A stretch of 64,000 nt of DNA. Origin: Helicobacter burdigaliensis. GTDB lineage: Bacteria > Campylobacterota > Campylobacteria > Campylobacterales > Helicobacteraceae. Below the pieces are notes generated by a model. It was not told the origin of the DNA. It was given only the letters and a program-made list of their open reading frames with translations, and searched no databases. Position 1 is the stretch's first letter, and every line of letters starts with the position of its first letter. The position numbers were made by a program, and so were the translations under genes. Below, piece after piece: positions 7,609 to 16,311 of this stretch. The DNA lies in contig NZ_QXJG01000008.1 in the NCBI RefSeq assembly GCF_003670295.1, forward strand, positions 1 to 64,000. The letters run 5' to 3'.

Positions 7609-9024
7609 ATGAAAGCAAAAATGCTTTTTTTGAGTGCTTTGATTGCTAGTAATGTTTTTGCCTTTGAGGTGCAAGAATTACCAAGCATTACAGAGCGAGA
7701 GAGTCCTAATCTTTCTTCTAACAAAATTTATTCTTATTATGATTCTATAAAAGAGGCTAAAAATGGAGTGGTAAATATCTCTACCCAAAAGAAAGTAAAA
7801 GCCCCTAATATGCAAAACCATCCTCTGATGCGAGATCCCTTTTTTAGACAATTTTTTGGAGATTCTTTTGGAGCTATTGTGCCAAAAGATAGGATTGAAC
7901 GCAGTTTAGGAAGTGGAGTGATTATTTCTAGTGATGGATATATTGTTACTAACAATCATGTGATTGATGGAGCGGATAAAATCCTTGTTTCCCTGCCAGA
8001 GAGCAACAAAGAATACACCGCAAAGCTTATCGGTAAAGATGCTAAGAGTGATTTAGCAGTGATTAAGATTAATGCAAAAGATCTTCCTTTTTTAAAGTTT
8101 GCTTCTAGTAGTGATTTAAAAGTAGGTGATGTTGTTTTTGCGATTGGGAATCCTTTTGGAGTGGGCGAGAGTATCACACAAGGGATTATTTCAGCGCTTA
8201 ATAAAAGTGGAATAGGGATTAATGATTATGAAAACTTTATCCAAACCGATGCTTCTATAAACCCTGGGAATAGTGGTGGTGCGCTTGTAGATAGTCGTGG
8301 GGGATTGATTGGGATTAATACAGCTATTCTCTCACGCACAGGAGGAAATCACGGGATTGGCTTTGCTATTCCTTCAGAAATGGTAAAAAAGATTTCTAAA
8401 GACTTAATTGAAAAAGGTGTGATTGAGCGAGGATTCTTAGGCGTTAGTATTCAAGAAGTGAGTGAGGATTTAAAAGATATTTATAACAATCAAAAAGGCG
8501 CAGTGATTATTGCGATTGAAGAAGATTCTCCAGCACAAAAAGCAGGACTAAAAGTATGGGATCTTGTAACCAAAGTAAATAATAGAGCAGTAAAAAGCCC
8601 CTCAGAGCTTAAAAATATCATCGGAACTTTCAATCCAAATGAGAAAATTACTCTCACAATTATCCGTGATAAAAAAGAGCAAAATATTTCCCTCACTTTA
8701 GCAAAAGCTAAAGAAGAGCAAACACAGGCTTTAGGGGCTAAAGTGGGTGGCATTAGTGGGCTATCTGTGGATAATCTAAGCGCAGAGCTAAAAGCACAAC
8801 TTGGCATACCAAGTAGTATTCAAGGTGTGTTTGTAACAGATGTAAAACCAGATAGCAAAGCAGAAGAACTAGGATTTGCAAGGGGCGATATTATCGTGCA
8901 AATTGAAAGCTTTTATATTAAAAACCTTAAAACTTTTAATGAAGCATTAAGTCGCTACAAAGGGCAAACTAAGAGAATGCTTGTTAATCGTGGTGGTAGA
9001 ATCCTTACTATCGTAGCAAAATAA
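7609..9024 (+). CDS. htrA: periplasmic serine protease/chaperone HtrA (DegP/DegQ)
   Basis: HtrA degrades or refolds damaged envelope proteins; the H. pylori and C. jejuni homologues are also secreted and cleave E-cadherin. The 471 residues begin with a signal peptide (MKAKMLFLSALIASNVFAF). The trypsin-like domain has the triad His117 (NNHVIDG), Asp148 (SDLAVI) and Ser222 (GNSGGAL). Two PDZ domains follow, PDZ1 from about 272 (ERGFLGVSIQEV) and PDZ2 from about 375. The ribosome site AAAAAAGGAG precedes the ATG by 8 bases. The sequence is closely Helicobacter-like and intact. Confidence 0.96.
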   Translation: MKAKMLFLSALIASNVFAFEVQELPSITERESPNLSSNKIYSYYDSIKEAKNGVVNISTQKKVKAPNMQNHPLMRDPFFRQFFGDSFGAIVPKDRIERSLGSGVIISSDGYIVTNNHVIDGADKILVSLPESNKEYTAKLIGKDAKSDLAVIKINAKDLPFLKFASSSDLKVGDVVFAIGNPFGVGESITQGIISALNKSGIGINDYENFIQTDASINPGNSGGALVDSRGGLIGINTAILSRTGGNHGIGFAIPSEMVKKISKDLIEKGVIERGFLGVSIQEVSEDLKDIYNNQKGAVIIAIEEDSPAQKAGLKVWDLVTKVNNRAVKSPSELKNIIGTFNPNEKITLTIIRDKKEQNISLTLAKAKEEQTQALGAKVGGISGLSVDNLSAELKAQLGIPSSIQGVFVTDVKPDSKAEELGFARGDIIVQIESFYIKNLKTFNEALSRYKGQTKRMLVNRGGRILTIVAK

Positions 9025-9045
9025 TTTCATTTACTCTCCTTGAAA

Positions 9046-9072
9046 TCACAAAAGATTCTCCTTCTTTTGTGA
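9046..9072 (+). terminator. terminator after htrA
   Basis: TCACAAAAG (9046-9054) and CTTTTGTGA (9064-9072) make a perfect 9-bp stem with a 9-base loop, followed by GCTTATTT. Position 22 bases past the htrA stop supports transcription termination. Confidence 0.55.
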
Positions 9073-9160
9073 GCTTATTTAAAGACTCTCTATAAATTTT
9101 TAAAGATAAAAAGTTAAATTTTTGGTAACTTTGTTACAAAAAAGTCTTAAAAGCCTTTGT

Positions 9161-9166
9161 TATAAT
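9161..9166 (+). promoter_or_regulatory. sigma70 -10 box for sqr-like gene
   Basis: A perfect TATAAT sits 31 bases before the ATG at 9198, after the T-rich sequence typical of epsilonproteobacterial promoters. Confidence 0.6.
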
Positions 9167-9197
9167 CTTTTTGCTTTAAAAAAATTAGGGAGTTCCT

Positions 9198-10559
9198 ATG
9201 AAAAAGACAGAAAATATTAGTCGTAGAGACTTATTAAAAATTATGGGCGTAGGTGGCGTTGCTTTAGGTGCAGCAGGTATGGTGGCGACAACTAAGGCAG
9301 AAGCAAAGTCAAATCTAGCTCCAAATATCGCCATTATTGGTGCAGGACTTGGAGGGATTTCACTTTCTGCAAAGCTTATTGATGATTTGCCTAATGCAAA
9401 AATTAATCTTTTTGATGCAGATCCCATTCTTTATTATCAGCCGGGATTTACACTCATTGCAGGAGGGATTTATACTAAAAAGGATACTGAATTTGCTAAA
9501 CAAGATTTGATTAATGAAAAGGTAAATTGGATTAAAGAAAATGTAGAATCCATTGATCCTGAAGGTAAAAGCTTAACTACAACAAGTGGGACAAGCTATC
9601 CTTATGATTATTTGGTTATCGCCACAGGGACAACTTATAAATTTGAAGAGTATGAGGGACTAAGCGAAGAGATTATAAATGATCCAAAATATGCTAATGT
9701 TGCAAGCATTTATACAGCTGATGGCTCGGTAAAAGCACATACGATGATTCAAGAGCTTGTCAAAAATGGAGGCAAGGCAGTCTTTGCAGAGCCAAACACT
9801 CCTATAAAATGTGGGGGTGCAAATAAAAAGGTAAATTTTCTTTTAGAGGATTTAGCTACGAGTAAAAATATGCGCTCTAAGGTTCAAATGCATCTTTATG
9901 TAGGTGGGAATAGTATGCTCTCATCTCCAGTGCATGCAAAAATGATTGAGCAATTTTTCTTAGAGCGAAAAATGCCTTATTCTATGCAACATTTGCTAAG
10001 AAAAGTGGATAAAGAAAATAAAATCGCTTATTTTGATAAGCTTATGCCATACACTGAAAATGGTGTGCAAAAAACTGCAATAGAGCAAGTAAGTGTGCCT
10101 TATGATTATTTATTTGTTATTCCTAAGATGATTACTTCTCCTTTTATCGCTAAAGCAGGACTTGCAGTAACTAGCGGACATGTAGCAGGGAATTGGGTAG
10201 ATGTGGATAAATTTACTTTACAACATAAAAAATATCCTACGATTTTTGCTATTGGGGATTGTGCAGGTGTGCCAAAGGGTAAGACAGGAGCAAGCATTAG
10301 AAAGCAATATCCAGTAATTGCACAAAATATCCTAGATCATTTAGAGGGTAAGCCTTTAAGTGCGAAATTCTATGGCTATACAGCTTGTCCGCTTCTTACT
10401 CGCTATGGCAAGGCGGTAATGGTAGAGTTTAATTATGAGGGTGTTGATCCTAGCATGCCTTGTTTTGGAGCGACAAGAGAGAGCTGGCTTAATTGGTTTG
10501 TCAAAGTGTATTTGATGAAAACTATGGTAATGAAAGGCATGGTGTTTGCAAAAGCATAA
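9198..10559 (+). CDS. Tat-exported sulfide:quinone oxidoreductase-like flavoprotein
   Basis: A 453-residue FAD disulfide oxidoreductase of the SQR / flavocytochrome c sulfide dehydrogenase family, expected to oxidise sulfide and pass electrons to quinone or cytochrome. A twin-arginine signal, SRRDLLK (residues 8-14), with a hydrophobic stretch to AEA36 points to folded export. The FAD motif IIGAGLGGIS follows. Cys205 (PIKCGG) and Cys397 (GYTACPLLTRYG) sit where the SQR cysteine pair lies, IGDCAGVPKGKTGAS is the second FAD motif, and the C terminus is amphipathic (WFVKVYLMKTMVMKG). The third SQR cysteine is not evident, so activity is inferred. It forms a unit with the DUF2892 gene 21 bases downstream. 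Confidence 0.82.
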   Translation: MKKTENISRRDLLKIMGVGGVALGAAGMVATTKAEAKSNLAPNIAIIGAGLGGISLSAKLIDDLPNAKINLFDADPILYYQPGFTLIAGGIYTKKDTEFAKQDLINEKVNWIKENVESIDPEGKSLTTTSGTSYPYDYLVIATGTTYKFEEYEGLSEEIINDPKYANVASIYTADGSVKAHTMIQELVKNGGKAVFAEPNTPIKCGGANKKVNFLLEDLATSKNMRSKVQMHLYVGGNSMLSSPVHAKMIEQFFLERKMPYSMQHLLRKVDKENKIAYFDKLMPYTENGVQKTAIEQVSVPYDYLFVIPKMITSPFIAKAGLAVTSGHVAGNWVDVDKFTLQHKKYPTIFAIGDCAGVPKGKTGASIRKQYPVIAQNILDHLEGKPLSAKFYGYTACPLLTRYGKAVMVEFNYEGVDPSMPCFGATRESWLNWFVKVYLMKTMVMKGMVFAKA

Positions 10560-10580
10560 AAATATAAAAAAGGATAAAAG

Positions 10581-10748
10581 ATGAGTAATTTAGATAAAAC
10601 AATACGCCTTTTAGTTGCAATGGCGTTATATTTTGTGTTTGGGTTTGTGTGCCAAAGTTGGTGGTGGTTAATTTCTTTATTGCCTTTGCTCAGTGCAGTG
10701 TATGGCTATTGTCCTTTGTATAAGCTATTAAAGAAAAAGCAAAGCTAA
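10581..10748 (+). CDS. DUF2892 (YgaP-like) small inner-membrane protein
   Basis: A 55-residue protein, MSNLDKTIRLLVA through VYGYCPLYKLLKKKQS. It has two short hydrophobic helices and the family hallmark near the C terminus, a G-Y-C-P-L-Y-x-L motif. DUF2892 proteins are small membrane proteins often beside sulfurtransferases or sulfide enzymes; their role is not settled. The ATG has AAAAAGGA 6 bases upstream and lies 21 bases after the sqr-like gene, so a sulfur-related pair is likely. A hairpin ends the unit just downstream. Confidence 0.85.
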   Translation: MSNLDKTIRLLVAMALYFVFGFVCQSWWWLISLLPLLSAVYGYCPLYKLLKKKQS

Positions 10749-10750
10749 AA

Positions 10751-10766
10751 GGAGGAGAGTTCCTCC
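10751..10766 (+). terminator. hairpin after DUF2892 gene
   Basis: GGAGGA (10751-10756), loop GAGT, TCCTCC (10761-10766): a compact GC-rich stem two bases after the stop codon. The downstream U-tract is weak. Confidence 0.45.
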
Positions 10767-10793
10767 CTATTTAGCAAAATTTGTTTAAACTCT

Positions 10794-10832
10794 CTATTTT
10801 GAAGCTACTTTTCTAACAAAATAGAATATTTT
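10794..10832 (+). terminator. second hairpin with T-tract before hsdM
   Basis: CTATTTT (10794-10800) pairs with AAAATAG (10818-10824) around a 17-base loop, followed by AATATTTTT. It probably works with the preceding hairpin to insulate the hsd operon. Confidence 0.4.
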
Positions 10833-10891
10833 TAAATGCTTTTTGGTAGAATTTATGTGCAATTTACCATTAAATGCAAGGATGTATAATT

Positions 10892-12802
10892 TTGGAAGTA
10901 AAAGAGTTTCAACCCATTATTAATTTTATTTGGAGTGTAGCAGATGATTTGCTTCGCGATGTGTATGTAAAGGGTAAATATCGCGATGTAATTTTGCCTA
11001 TGACTATTCTAAGACGCATTGATGTCCTCTTAGAGCCTACAAAAGAGCGGGTATTAAAAACCTACAATGCCTATAAAGATAAATTAGAAAATTTTGATGA
11101 TATGCTTGGGGGCAGAGATAAAGGGAGTGATTTAGGATTTCACAATCATTCAAACTTTACCTTGCAGACACTTCTAAATGATCCTAAAAATATTAGAATA
11201 AACTTTGAAAACTACCTAGATGGCTTTAGTGAAAATATCAAAGATATTATTTCTAAATTTAAATTCAAAAATCAGCTTGATACTTTAGAAGAGGCAAATA
11301 TACTTTATGGTGTGATAGAGCGATTTTGCTCCCCTAAGATAAACCTTTCTATCAATCCTATTTTAGATGATAAAGGAGAGATTATCCATAAAGGCTTAAG
11401 TAATCTTGGTATGGGCTATGTCTTTGAAGAGCTTATAAGAAAGTTTAATGAAGAAAACAACGAAGAAGCAGGAGAGCACTTTACCCCAAGAGAGATTATC
11501 GAGCTTATGACTCATCTTGTATTTTTACCAGTTAGAGAGCAGATAAAAGAGGGGATTTACACTATCTATGATAATGCTTGTGGGAGCGGTGGAATGCTAA
11601 CAGAATCTAAAGAGTTTATTACAGATAGTTTAATGCAATCTAATGCAAAGATACATCTCTATGGGCAAGAGATAAACCCAGAAACTTACGCTATATGTAA
11701 AGCAGATATGCTAATCAAGGGCGAAAATCCAGACAATATCAAATATGGATCAACCCTAAGTGATGACAAACTAGGAAATTTAAAATTTGATTTTATGCTT
11801 ACAAATCCTCCTTATGGAAAGTCATGGGAAAAAGATCAAAAAGATTTAGGTATAGATAGCAAAAAGAATTGCAAAGATTTAAGATTCCAAGTAGGAATCA
11901 CAAGCAAAAGTGATGGGCAAATGATGTTTTTATTAAACATGCTAAGCAAGATGAAGCTAGTAGCCAAAGATTCCCCGCTTGGCTCACGCATCGCAAGCGT
12001 GCATAATGGAAGCTCACTTTTTAACTCTGATAATGGAATGGTAGCCATTAGAAAACACATCATAGAAAATGACTATCTTGAAGCCATAGTCGCACTTCCT
12101 ACCAATATGTTTTATAACACCGGCATTCCCACTTTTATATGGATTATCACAAACAACAAGCTAGAGCATAAAAAGGGCAAAGTCCAGCTAATCAATGCTA
12201 CAAGTGAGAGGTATTTTTCTAAGATGAAAAAGTCCTTGGGGCAAAAGCAAAATGAAATGACAAAAGAGCATATAGAAAAAATCACGGATTTATTTTTAAA
12301 CTTTAGTGAAAATGAAGATTGCAAAGTGCTAGATAATAGCGACTTTGGCTATACTAAAATCCTCATAGAAAAGCCAAAAAGCATAGAAGTTTTAAAAGAT
12401 GATGAAAAATTTGAAAAGCTCAAAGACAAAGAAAAAATCTTAGGAAAATTAAAAGAGCTAGAATCTAGCCAAAGAGATTTCAAAGATAGAAAAGAATTCT
12501 TCTCCTATCTTGGAGTAAAGCTAAAAAAGAGTGAAGAAAATCTCCTGCTAGATTCTGATAAGACCAACAACACAGAGAAAATCCCCCTCAAAACAGATAT
12601 ACAAAGCTACTATGATGAAGAAGTAAAGCCCTATGTAGCAAACTCTTGGATAGCATGGGAGAGTGCAAGTGTGGGTTATGAAATACTTTTTAACAAATAT
12701 TTTTATGCCTACATACCACCAAGAAAGCTAGAAGAGATAAATAAGCAGTTGCAAGACTTGGAAAAAGAAGTGCAAGATCTCTTAAGAGAGATTATGCAAT
12801 GA
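10892..12802 (+). CDS. hsdM: type I restriction-modification DNA methyltransferase subunit
   Basis: HsdM makes N6-methyladenine in the half-sites recognised by HsdS. An N-terminal helical domain (IINFIWSVADDLLRD, VILPMTILRRIDVLLEP) precedes the methyltransferase core with SAM motif I DNACGSGGML and catalytic motif IV NPPYGKSW (around residue 305). The C-terminal helical tail binds HsdS. The first ATG is at 10874, but it has no Shine-Dalgarno; TTG at 10892 has AAGGA 9 bases upstream and matches the usual family N terminus, so I chose it (636 residues). The stop overlaps hsdS by 4 bases. Confidence 0.93.
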   Translation: MEVKEFQPIINFIWSVADDLLRDVYVKGKYRDVILPMTILRRIDVLLEPTKERVLKTYNAYKDKLENFDDMLGGRDKGSDLGFHNHSNFTLQTLLNDPKNIRINFENYLDGFSENIKDIISKFKFKNQLDTLEEANILYGVIERFCSPKINLSINPILDDKGEIIHKGLSNLGMGYVFEELIRKFNEENNEEAGEHFTPREIIELMTHLVFLPVREQIKEGIYTIYDNACGSGGMLTESKEFITDSLMQSNAKIHLYGQEINPETYAICKADMLIKGENPDNIKYGSTLSDDKLGNLKFDFMLTNPPYGKSWEKDQKDLGIDSKKNCKDLRFQVGITSKSDGQMMFLLNMLSKMKLVAKDSPLGSRIASVHNGSSLFNSDNGMVAIRKHIIENDYLEAIVALPTNMFYNTGIPTFIWIITNNKLEHKKGKVQLINATSERYFSKMKKSLGQKQNEMTKEHIEKITDLFLNFSENEDCKVLDNSDFGYTKILIEKPKSIEVLKDDEKFEKLKDKEKILGKLKELESSQRDFKDRKEFFSYLGVKLKKSEENLLLDSDKTNNTEKIPLKTDIQSYYDEEVKPYVANSWIAWESASVGYEILFNKYFYAYIPPRKLEEINKQLQDLEKEVQDLLREIMQ

Positions 12803-14100
12803 GAGCTTTTAAAGATAGTGGCATAGATTGGCTTGGGGAGATTCCAGAGCATTGGGAGATGGTGAAAGGTTCTTTTCTGTTTAGTAATAAAAAAGAACTG
12901 AATTCAAATTTTCAGTGCAAAACTAGATTGGCATTAACATTAAGTGGAGTAATAGAAAAAGACATAGAGCAAAATTTTGGTTTAAACCCTTTGGATTTTC
13001 GCACATATCAAATTTTTAATTGTGATGATTTGGTATTTAAGCTAATAGACTTGGATAATGTTAATACAAGCCGTGTTGGATATGTATATAAAAAAGGCAT
13101 TATGAGTTCAGCATATATTCGATTAATCCCAAAAGAAAAAAGTTATTCAAAATATTTTTACTATTTTTATTATAGTTTATATGTTAAGCAAATATTTAAT
13201 AATATTGGAACAGGGGTTCGTTCAACACTTAATGCAGACGAACTACTTTCTATCAAAATCCCACTTCCACCCCTAGAAGAGCAAAAAAGGATAGCGGATT
13301 TTTTAGATTCTAAATGCAAACAAATAGAAACTTTTTGTGAGAAAAAGCAAAAGCTCATCACACTTCTAAATGAGAAAAAACAATCCCTTATTAATGAATG
13401 CGTTACCAAAGGACTTGATAAAAATGTAAATTTCAAAGATAGTGGTATAGAGCATTTAGGAGAGATTCCGCAACATTGGGAGATTAAAAAGTTGAAATAT
13501 CTTGTTTCTTTGCAAAATCAAAAAGGGAGCAATGGAGATTATTCTTGTTATACTAAATTCCCCTTATGTTATTCTATGTGTAGTGAAGAATCTAAAAAGA
13601 ATAATATGAGTTTTAGAATTGGGCTTGAAAATATAGAGAGTAAAACAGGCAAATACATTCCAACAAATGAAGTGGCGTTTGAAGAAGATGGGATAATATT
13701 TGAAAAGGGGGATATTTTATTTGGAAAATTACGCCCATATCTAGCAAAAGTATTTTTAGCTGATAGAAGTGGGATTTGTGTTAGTGAATTTTTGGTTTTA
13801 AGAACAAGCAGAGCTGATAATAATTTTCTAAAGTTTTTAATGCTTTCGCCTTCATTTATAGATATTGTAGATAGTTCAACTTATGGAACAAAAATGCCGC
13901 GAGCAAGTTGGGAGTTTATAGGTAATCTTAAAATACCACTTCCACCCCTAAAAGAACAAGAGCAAATCGCACAATTTTTAGATTCTGAAATTTCTAAGAT
14001 AGATAAAATCATAGAAAAAACAAAAAAACAAATAAAACTCATAAAAGAATACAAAACTACACTCATAAACCAAGCCGTATGTAGTAGAATTAGTTTATAA
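12799..14100 (+). CDS. hsdS: type I restriction-modification specificity subunit
   Basis: HsdS selects the bipartite target of the type I enzyme. The 433 residues form two target-recognition halves. Each opens with a GI(D/E)xLGEIPxHWE motif (residues about 7 and 216) and ends with a coiled-coil spacer starting PLPPLxEQxxIAxFLDS (about 154 and 380). The repeats hold at DNA level too: the 15-base CCACTTCCACCCCTA occurs at 13261 and 13936 in the same frame. The protein looks intact. The repeats allow recombination between halves or with other hsdS genes and hence new specificities. It is translationally coupled to hsdM. Confidence 0.93.
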   Translation: MRAFKDSGIDWLGEIPEHWEMVKGSFLFSNKKELNSNFQCKTRLALTLSGVIEKDIEQNFGLNPLDFRTYQIFNCDDLVFKLIDLDNVNTSRVGYVYKKGIMSSAYIRLIPKEKSYSKYFYYFYYSLYVKQIFNNIGTGVRSTLNADELLSIKIPLPPLEEQKRIADFLDSKCKQIETFCEKKQKLITLLNEKKQSLINECVTKGLDKNVNFKDSGIEHLGEIPQHWEIKKLKYLVSLQNQKGSNGDYSCYTKFPLCYSMCSEESKKNNMSFRIGLENIESKTGKYIPTNEVAFEEDGIIFEKGDILFGKLRPYLAKVFLADRSGICVSEFLVLRTSRADNNFLKFLMLSPSFIDIVDSSTYGTKMPRASWEFIGNLKIPLPPLKEQEQIAQFLDSEISKIDKIIEKTKKQIKLIKEYKTTLINQAVCSRISL

Positions 14101-14112
14101 AAAGGAGGGAAG

Positions 14113-16311
14113 ATGATTACTAAAATTTCTATGAAAAATGTAGCAAGTTATAAAGATGAAACAACTCTAGAAACAAATAAACGCATTAATTTGATTTATG
14201 GTTTAAATGGAACAGGAAAAACACAAATTTCCAAATTTTTAGCCAATCCAAGTAGCGAAAAATTTAAAGATTGTAAAATAGAAGGCTTAAGCAATGAAAA
14301 AATTTTAGTTTATAATCAAGATTTTATTGATGAAAATTTCTATGATACAGATAGACAAAAAGGTATTTTTACACTTTCTGAAGAAAATATAACTATAAAA
14401 CAAGAAATTGAAAATTTACAAAAAGAATCGAAGAGATTAGAATCTATCCAAGAAAAAAATCAAGAAAAATTAGAAGAAAAGCAAAAAGAAATAGCAAAAA
14501 TAGAAAATGATTTTAAGGAAAGTATTTGGAAAATCAAGCAAAATCACAGTAACGATTTCAAGGATTTTTTTGAAGGAAGAATGGGAAGCAAAGAGAGTTT
14601 TCTTGAATTTATAAATCCAAAAATAGAAGAAGTTTTATCTCTTGGTGCAATCAATCAAAATATAAATTTAGAAGAATTAAAAGAACAATATAAGATTCTT
14701 ACTGACGCAACACAAGTTAAATTGGAAAATATTAATGAAATTTCAAATATAGAATTTAAAAATATAGAAAATAACTCAATATTTAATGAAATAATAATAG
14801 GCAATCAAGATAGTGTTATTGCAAATTTAATCAAAAAGCTAGGAAATGAAGATTGGGTAAAAGATGGTTTTGATAAGTATGTTTTGGAGGATTCTCAAAC
14901 TTGTCCTTTTTGTCAAAAAGATACAATCACTCAAGAATTTAAAAGCTATTTAGAGAATTATTTTGATAAAACATATGAAAGTAAAATAAAAGAAGTGGAA
15001 AAATTAAATGATGATTATAAAAATTTGCTTTCAAATATACCAAGTATAGAGACTTTTTATAGAGGAGATATTTTAGATAGTAAAAATTTAGAATTTGAAA
15101 AATTATATTCTCAAGTAAAATTAAAACTTGAAGAAAATATTAGAAAAATTCAAGAAAAAATTAAAGAGCCTAGCAAAAAAATAGAATTAGAAAAAACCGA
15201 AGAAGTATTTCAGAATTTAAACAATTGCATCAAACAAATACAGAAAAAAATCATAGAATTTAATAGTAAGTTAGAAAATCCAGAAGATGAACGAGAAAAA
15301 CTAAAAAAACAATTTTGGGAATTTGCGATTTTTGAGAAAAAAGAGATTATAGAAAAATATAAAAAAGATAAGAAAGAAAAAGAGGATTTAAAAAAAGACT
15401 TAGTCAAAAAAGATGAAACCATTAAAGAGGAAATAAAAAATATAGAAAATACCATAAAAGAAAAACAAAAAGGGGTAATTAATATCCAAGAATCAGTTGA
15501 TAAAATCAATAAATATTTAAAAGATTTAGGAATTTTGAATTTTTACATCAAAGTCCAAGATGATGAAAAGCAAGAATATGTTATCGTAAGAGAAGGAGAA
15601 AATAAACCTAGTTTTAAAACCTTAAGTGAGGGTGAAAAAACTTTAATTTCATTTTTGTATTTTTTACAGCTCTGTCAAGGCAAAAAAGAAAAAGATGAAG
15701 CAATTTTAGATAAAATTATCGTGATTGATGATCCTATTTCTAGCCTTTCTTTTAATTATATTTATGAGATAGCCCAACTTATAAAACACACTTTTTTTGA
15801 AAATGCTTTATATAAACAAATTTTTATTTTTACACATAATTTGTATTTTTATCATGAATTTTTTAAAATTATCAACAAAGAAGATAAAAAGAATAATATT
15901 ACTTCGTTTAGAATATTTAAAAATCAAAATAATTTTTCTTGTATTAGTAGCTTAAAAAGAGATGAAATTTTAAATGATTATCAAGCTTATTGGCAAATAT
16001 TAAAAGAGTATAAGCAGGAAAAAACACATAAAGCGATAATACCTAATACAATGAGAAATATTTTAGAAAATTTTATAGGCTTTGTGTATGCAAAAAAATT
16101 GATTGATATTGTTAATGAGTATTTTGCAAATGATATACAATATAAAGCTTTCTATAGATATATAAGTAGAGAATCTCATTCTGATAGAGAAAATATATCA
16201 GATGTAAAAGACATTGATATAAATATGTTTTTTGAAGCATTTGAGAATTTTTTTAATAAATTAAAACATGAAGAACATTATGAAAAGATGATGGGGGAAA
16301 ACAATGACTAA
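14113..16311 (+). CDS. rloC: RloC/PrrC-like ABC-type ATPase, candidate anticodon nuclease
   Basis: This 732-residue AAA_13-type protein has a Walker A (YGLNGTGKTQ, about 29-38), a long charged coiled coil broken by a zinc-hook-like CPFC (264-267), the ABC signature LSEGEKT (504-510), Walker B VIDDP (537-541) and a switch histidine, His575 (FTHN). The C-terminal part resembles the PrrC/RloC nuclease: Arg648-x3-Glu652 and, later, Arg682-x6-His689 (a HEPN-like Rx4-6H). RloC proteins are tRNA wobble-nucleotide-excising nucleases that respond to DNA damage or phage. It has its own AAAGGAGG, starts 12 bases after hsdS and overlaps hsdR by 8 bases. It looks markedly A-rich beside its neighbours. Nuclease assignment is inference; a plain AAA_13 ATPase is the alternative. 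Confidence 0.72.
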   Translation: MITKISMKNVASYKDETTLETNKRINLIYGLNGTGKTQISKFLANPSSEKFKDCKIEGLSNEKILVYNQDFIDENFYDTDRQKGIFTLSEENITIKQEIENLQKESKRLESIQEKNQEKLEEKQKEIAKIENDFKESIWKIKQNHSNDFKDFFEGRMGSKESFLEFINPKIEEVLSLGAINQNINLEELKEQYKILTDATQVKLENINEISNIEFKNIENNSIFNEIIIGNQDSVIANLIKKLGNEDWVKDGFDKYVLEDSQTCPFCQKDTITQEFKSYLENYFDKTYESKIKEVEKLNDDYKNLLSNIPSIETFYRGDILDSKNLEFEKLYSQVKLKLEENIRKIQEKIKEPSKKIELEKTEEVFQNLNNCIKQIQKKIIEFNSKLENPEDEREKLKKQFWEFAIFEKKEIIEKYKKDKKEKEDLKKDLVKKDETIKEEIKNIENTIKEKQKGVINIQESVDKINKYLKDLGILNFYIKVQDDEKQEYVIVREGENKPSFKTLSEGEKTLISFLYFLQLCQGKKEKDEAILDKIIVIDDPISSLSFNYIYEIAQLIKHTFFENALYKQIFIFTHNLYFYHEFFKIINKEDKKNNITSFRIFKNQNNFSCISSLKRDEILNDYQAYWQILKEYKQEKTHKAIIPNTMRNILENFIGFVYAKKLIDIVNEYFANDIQYKAFYRYISRESHSDRENISDVKDIDINMFFEAFENFFNKLKHEEHYEKMMGENND

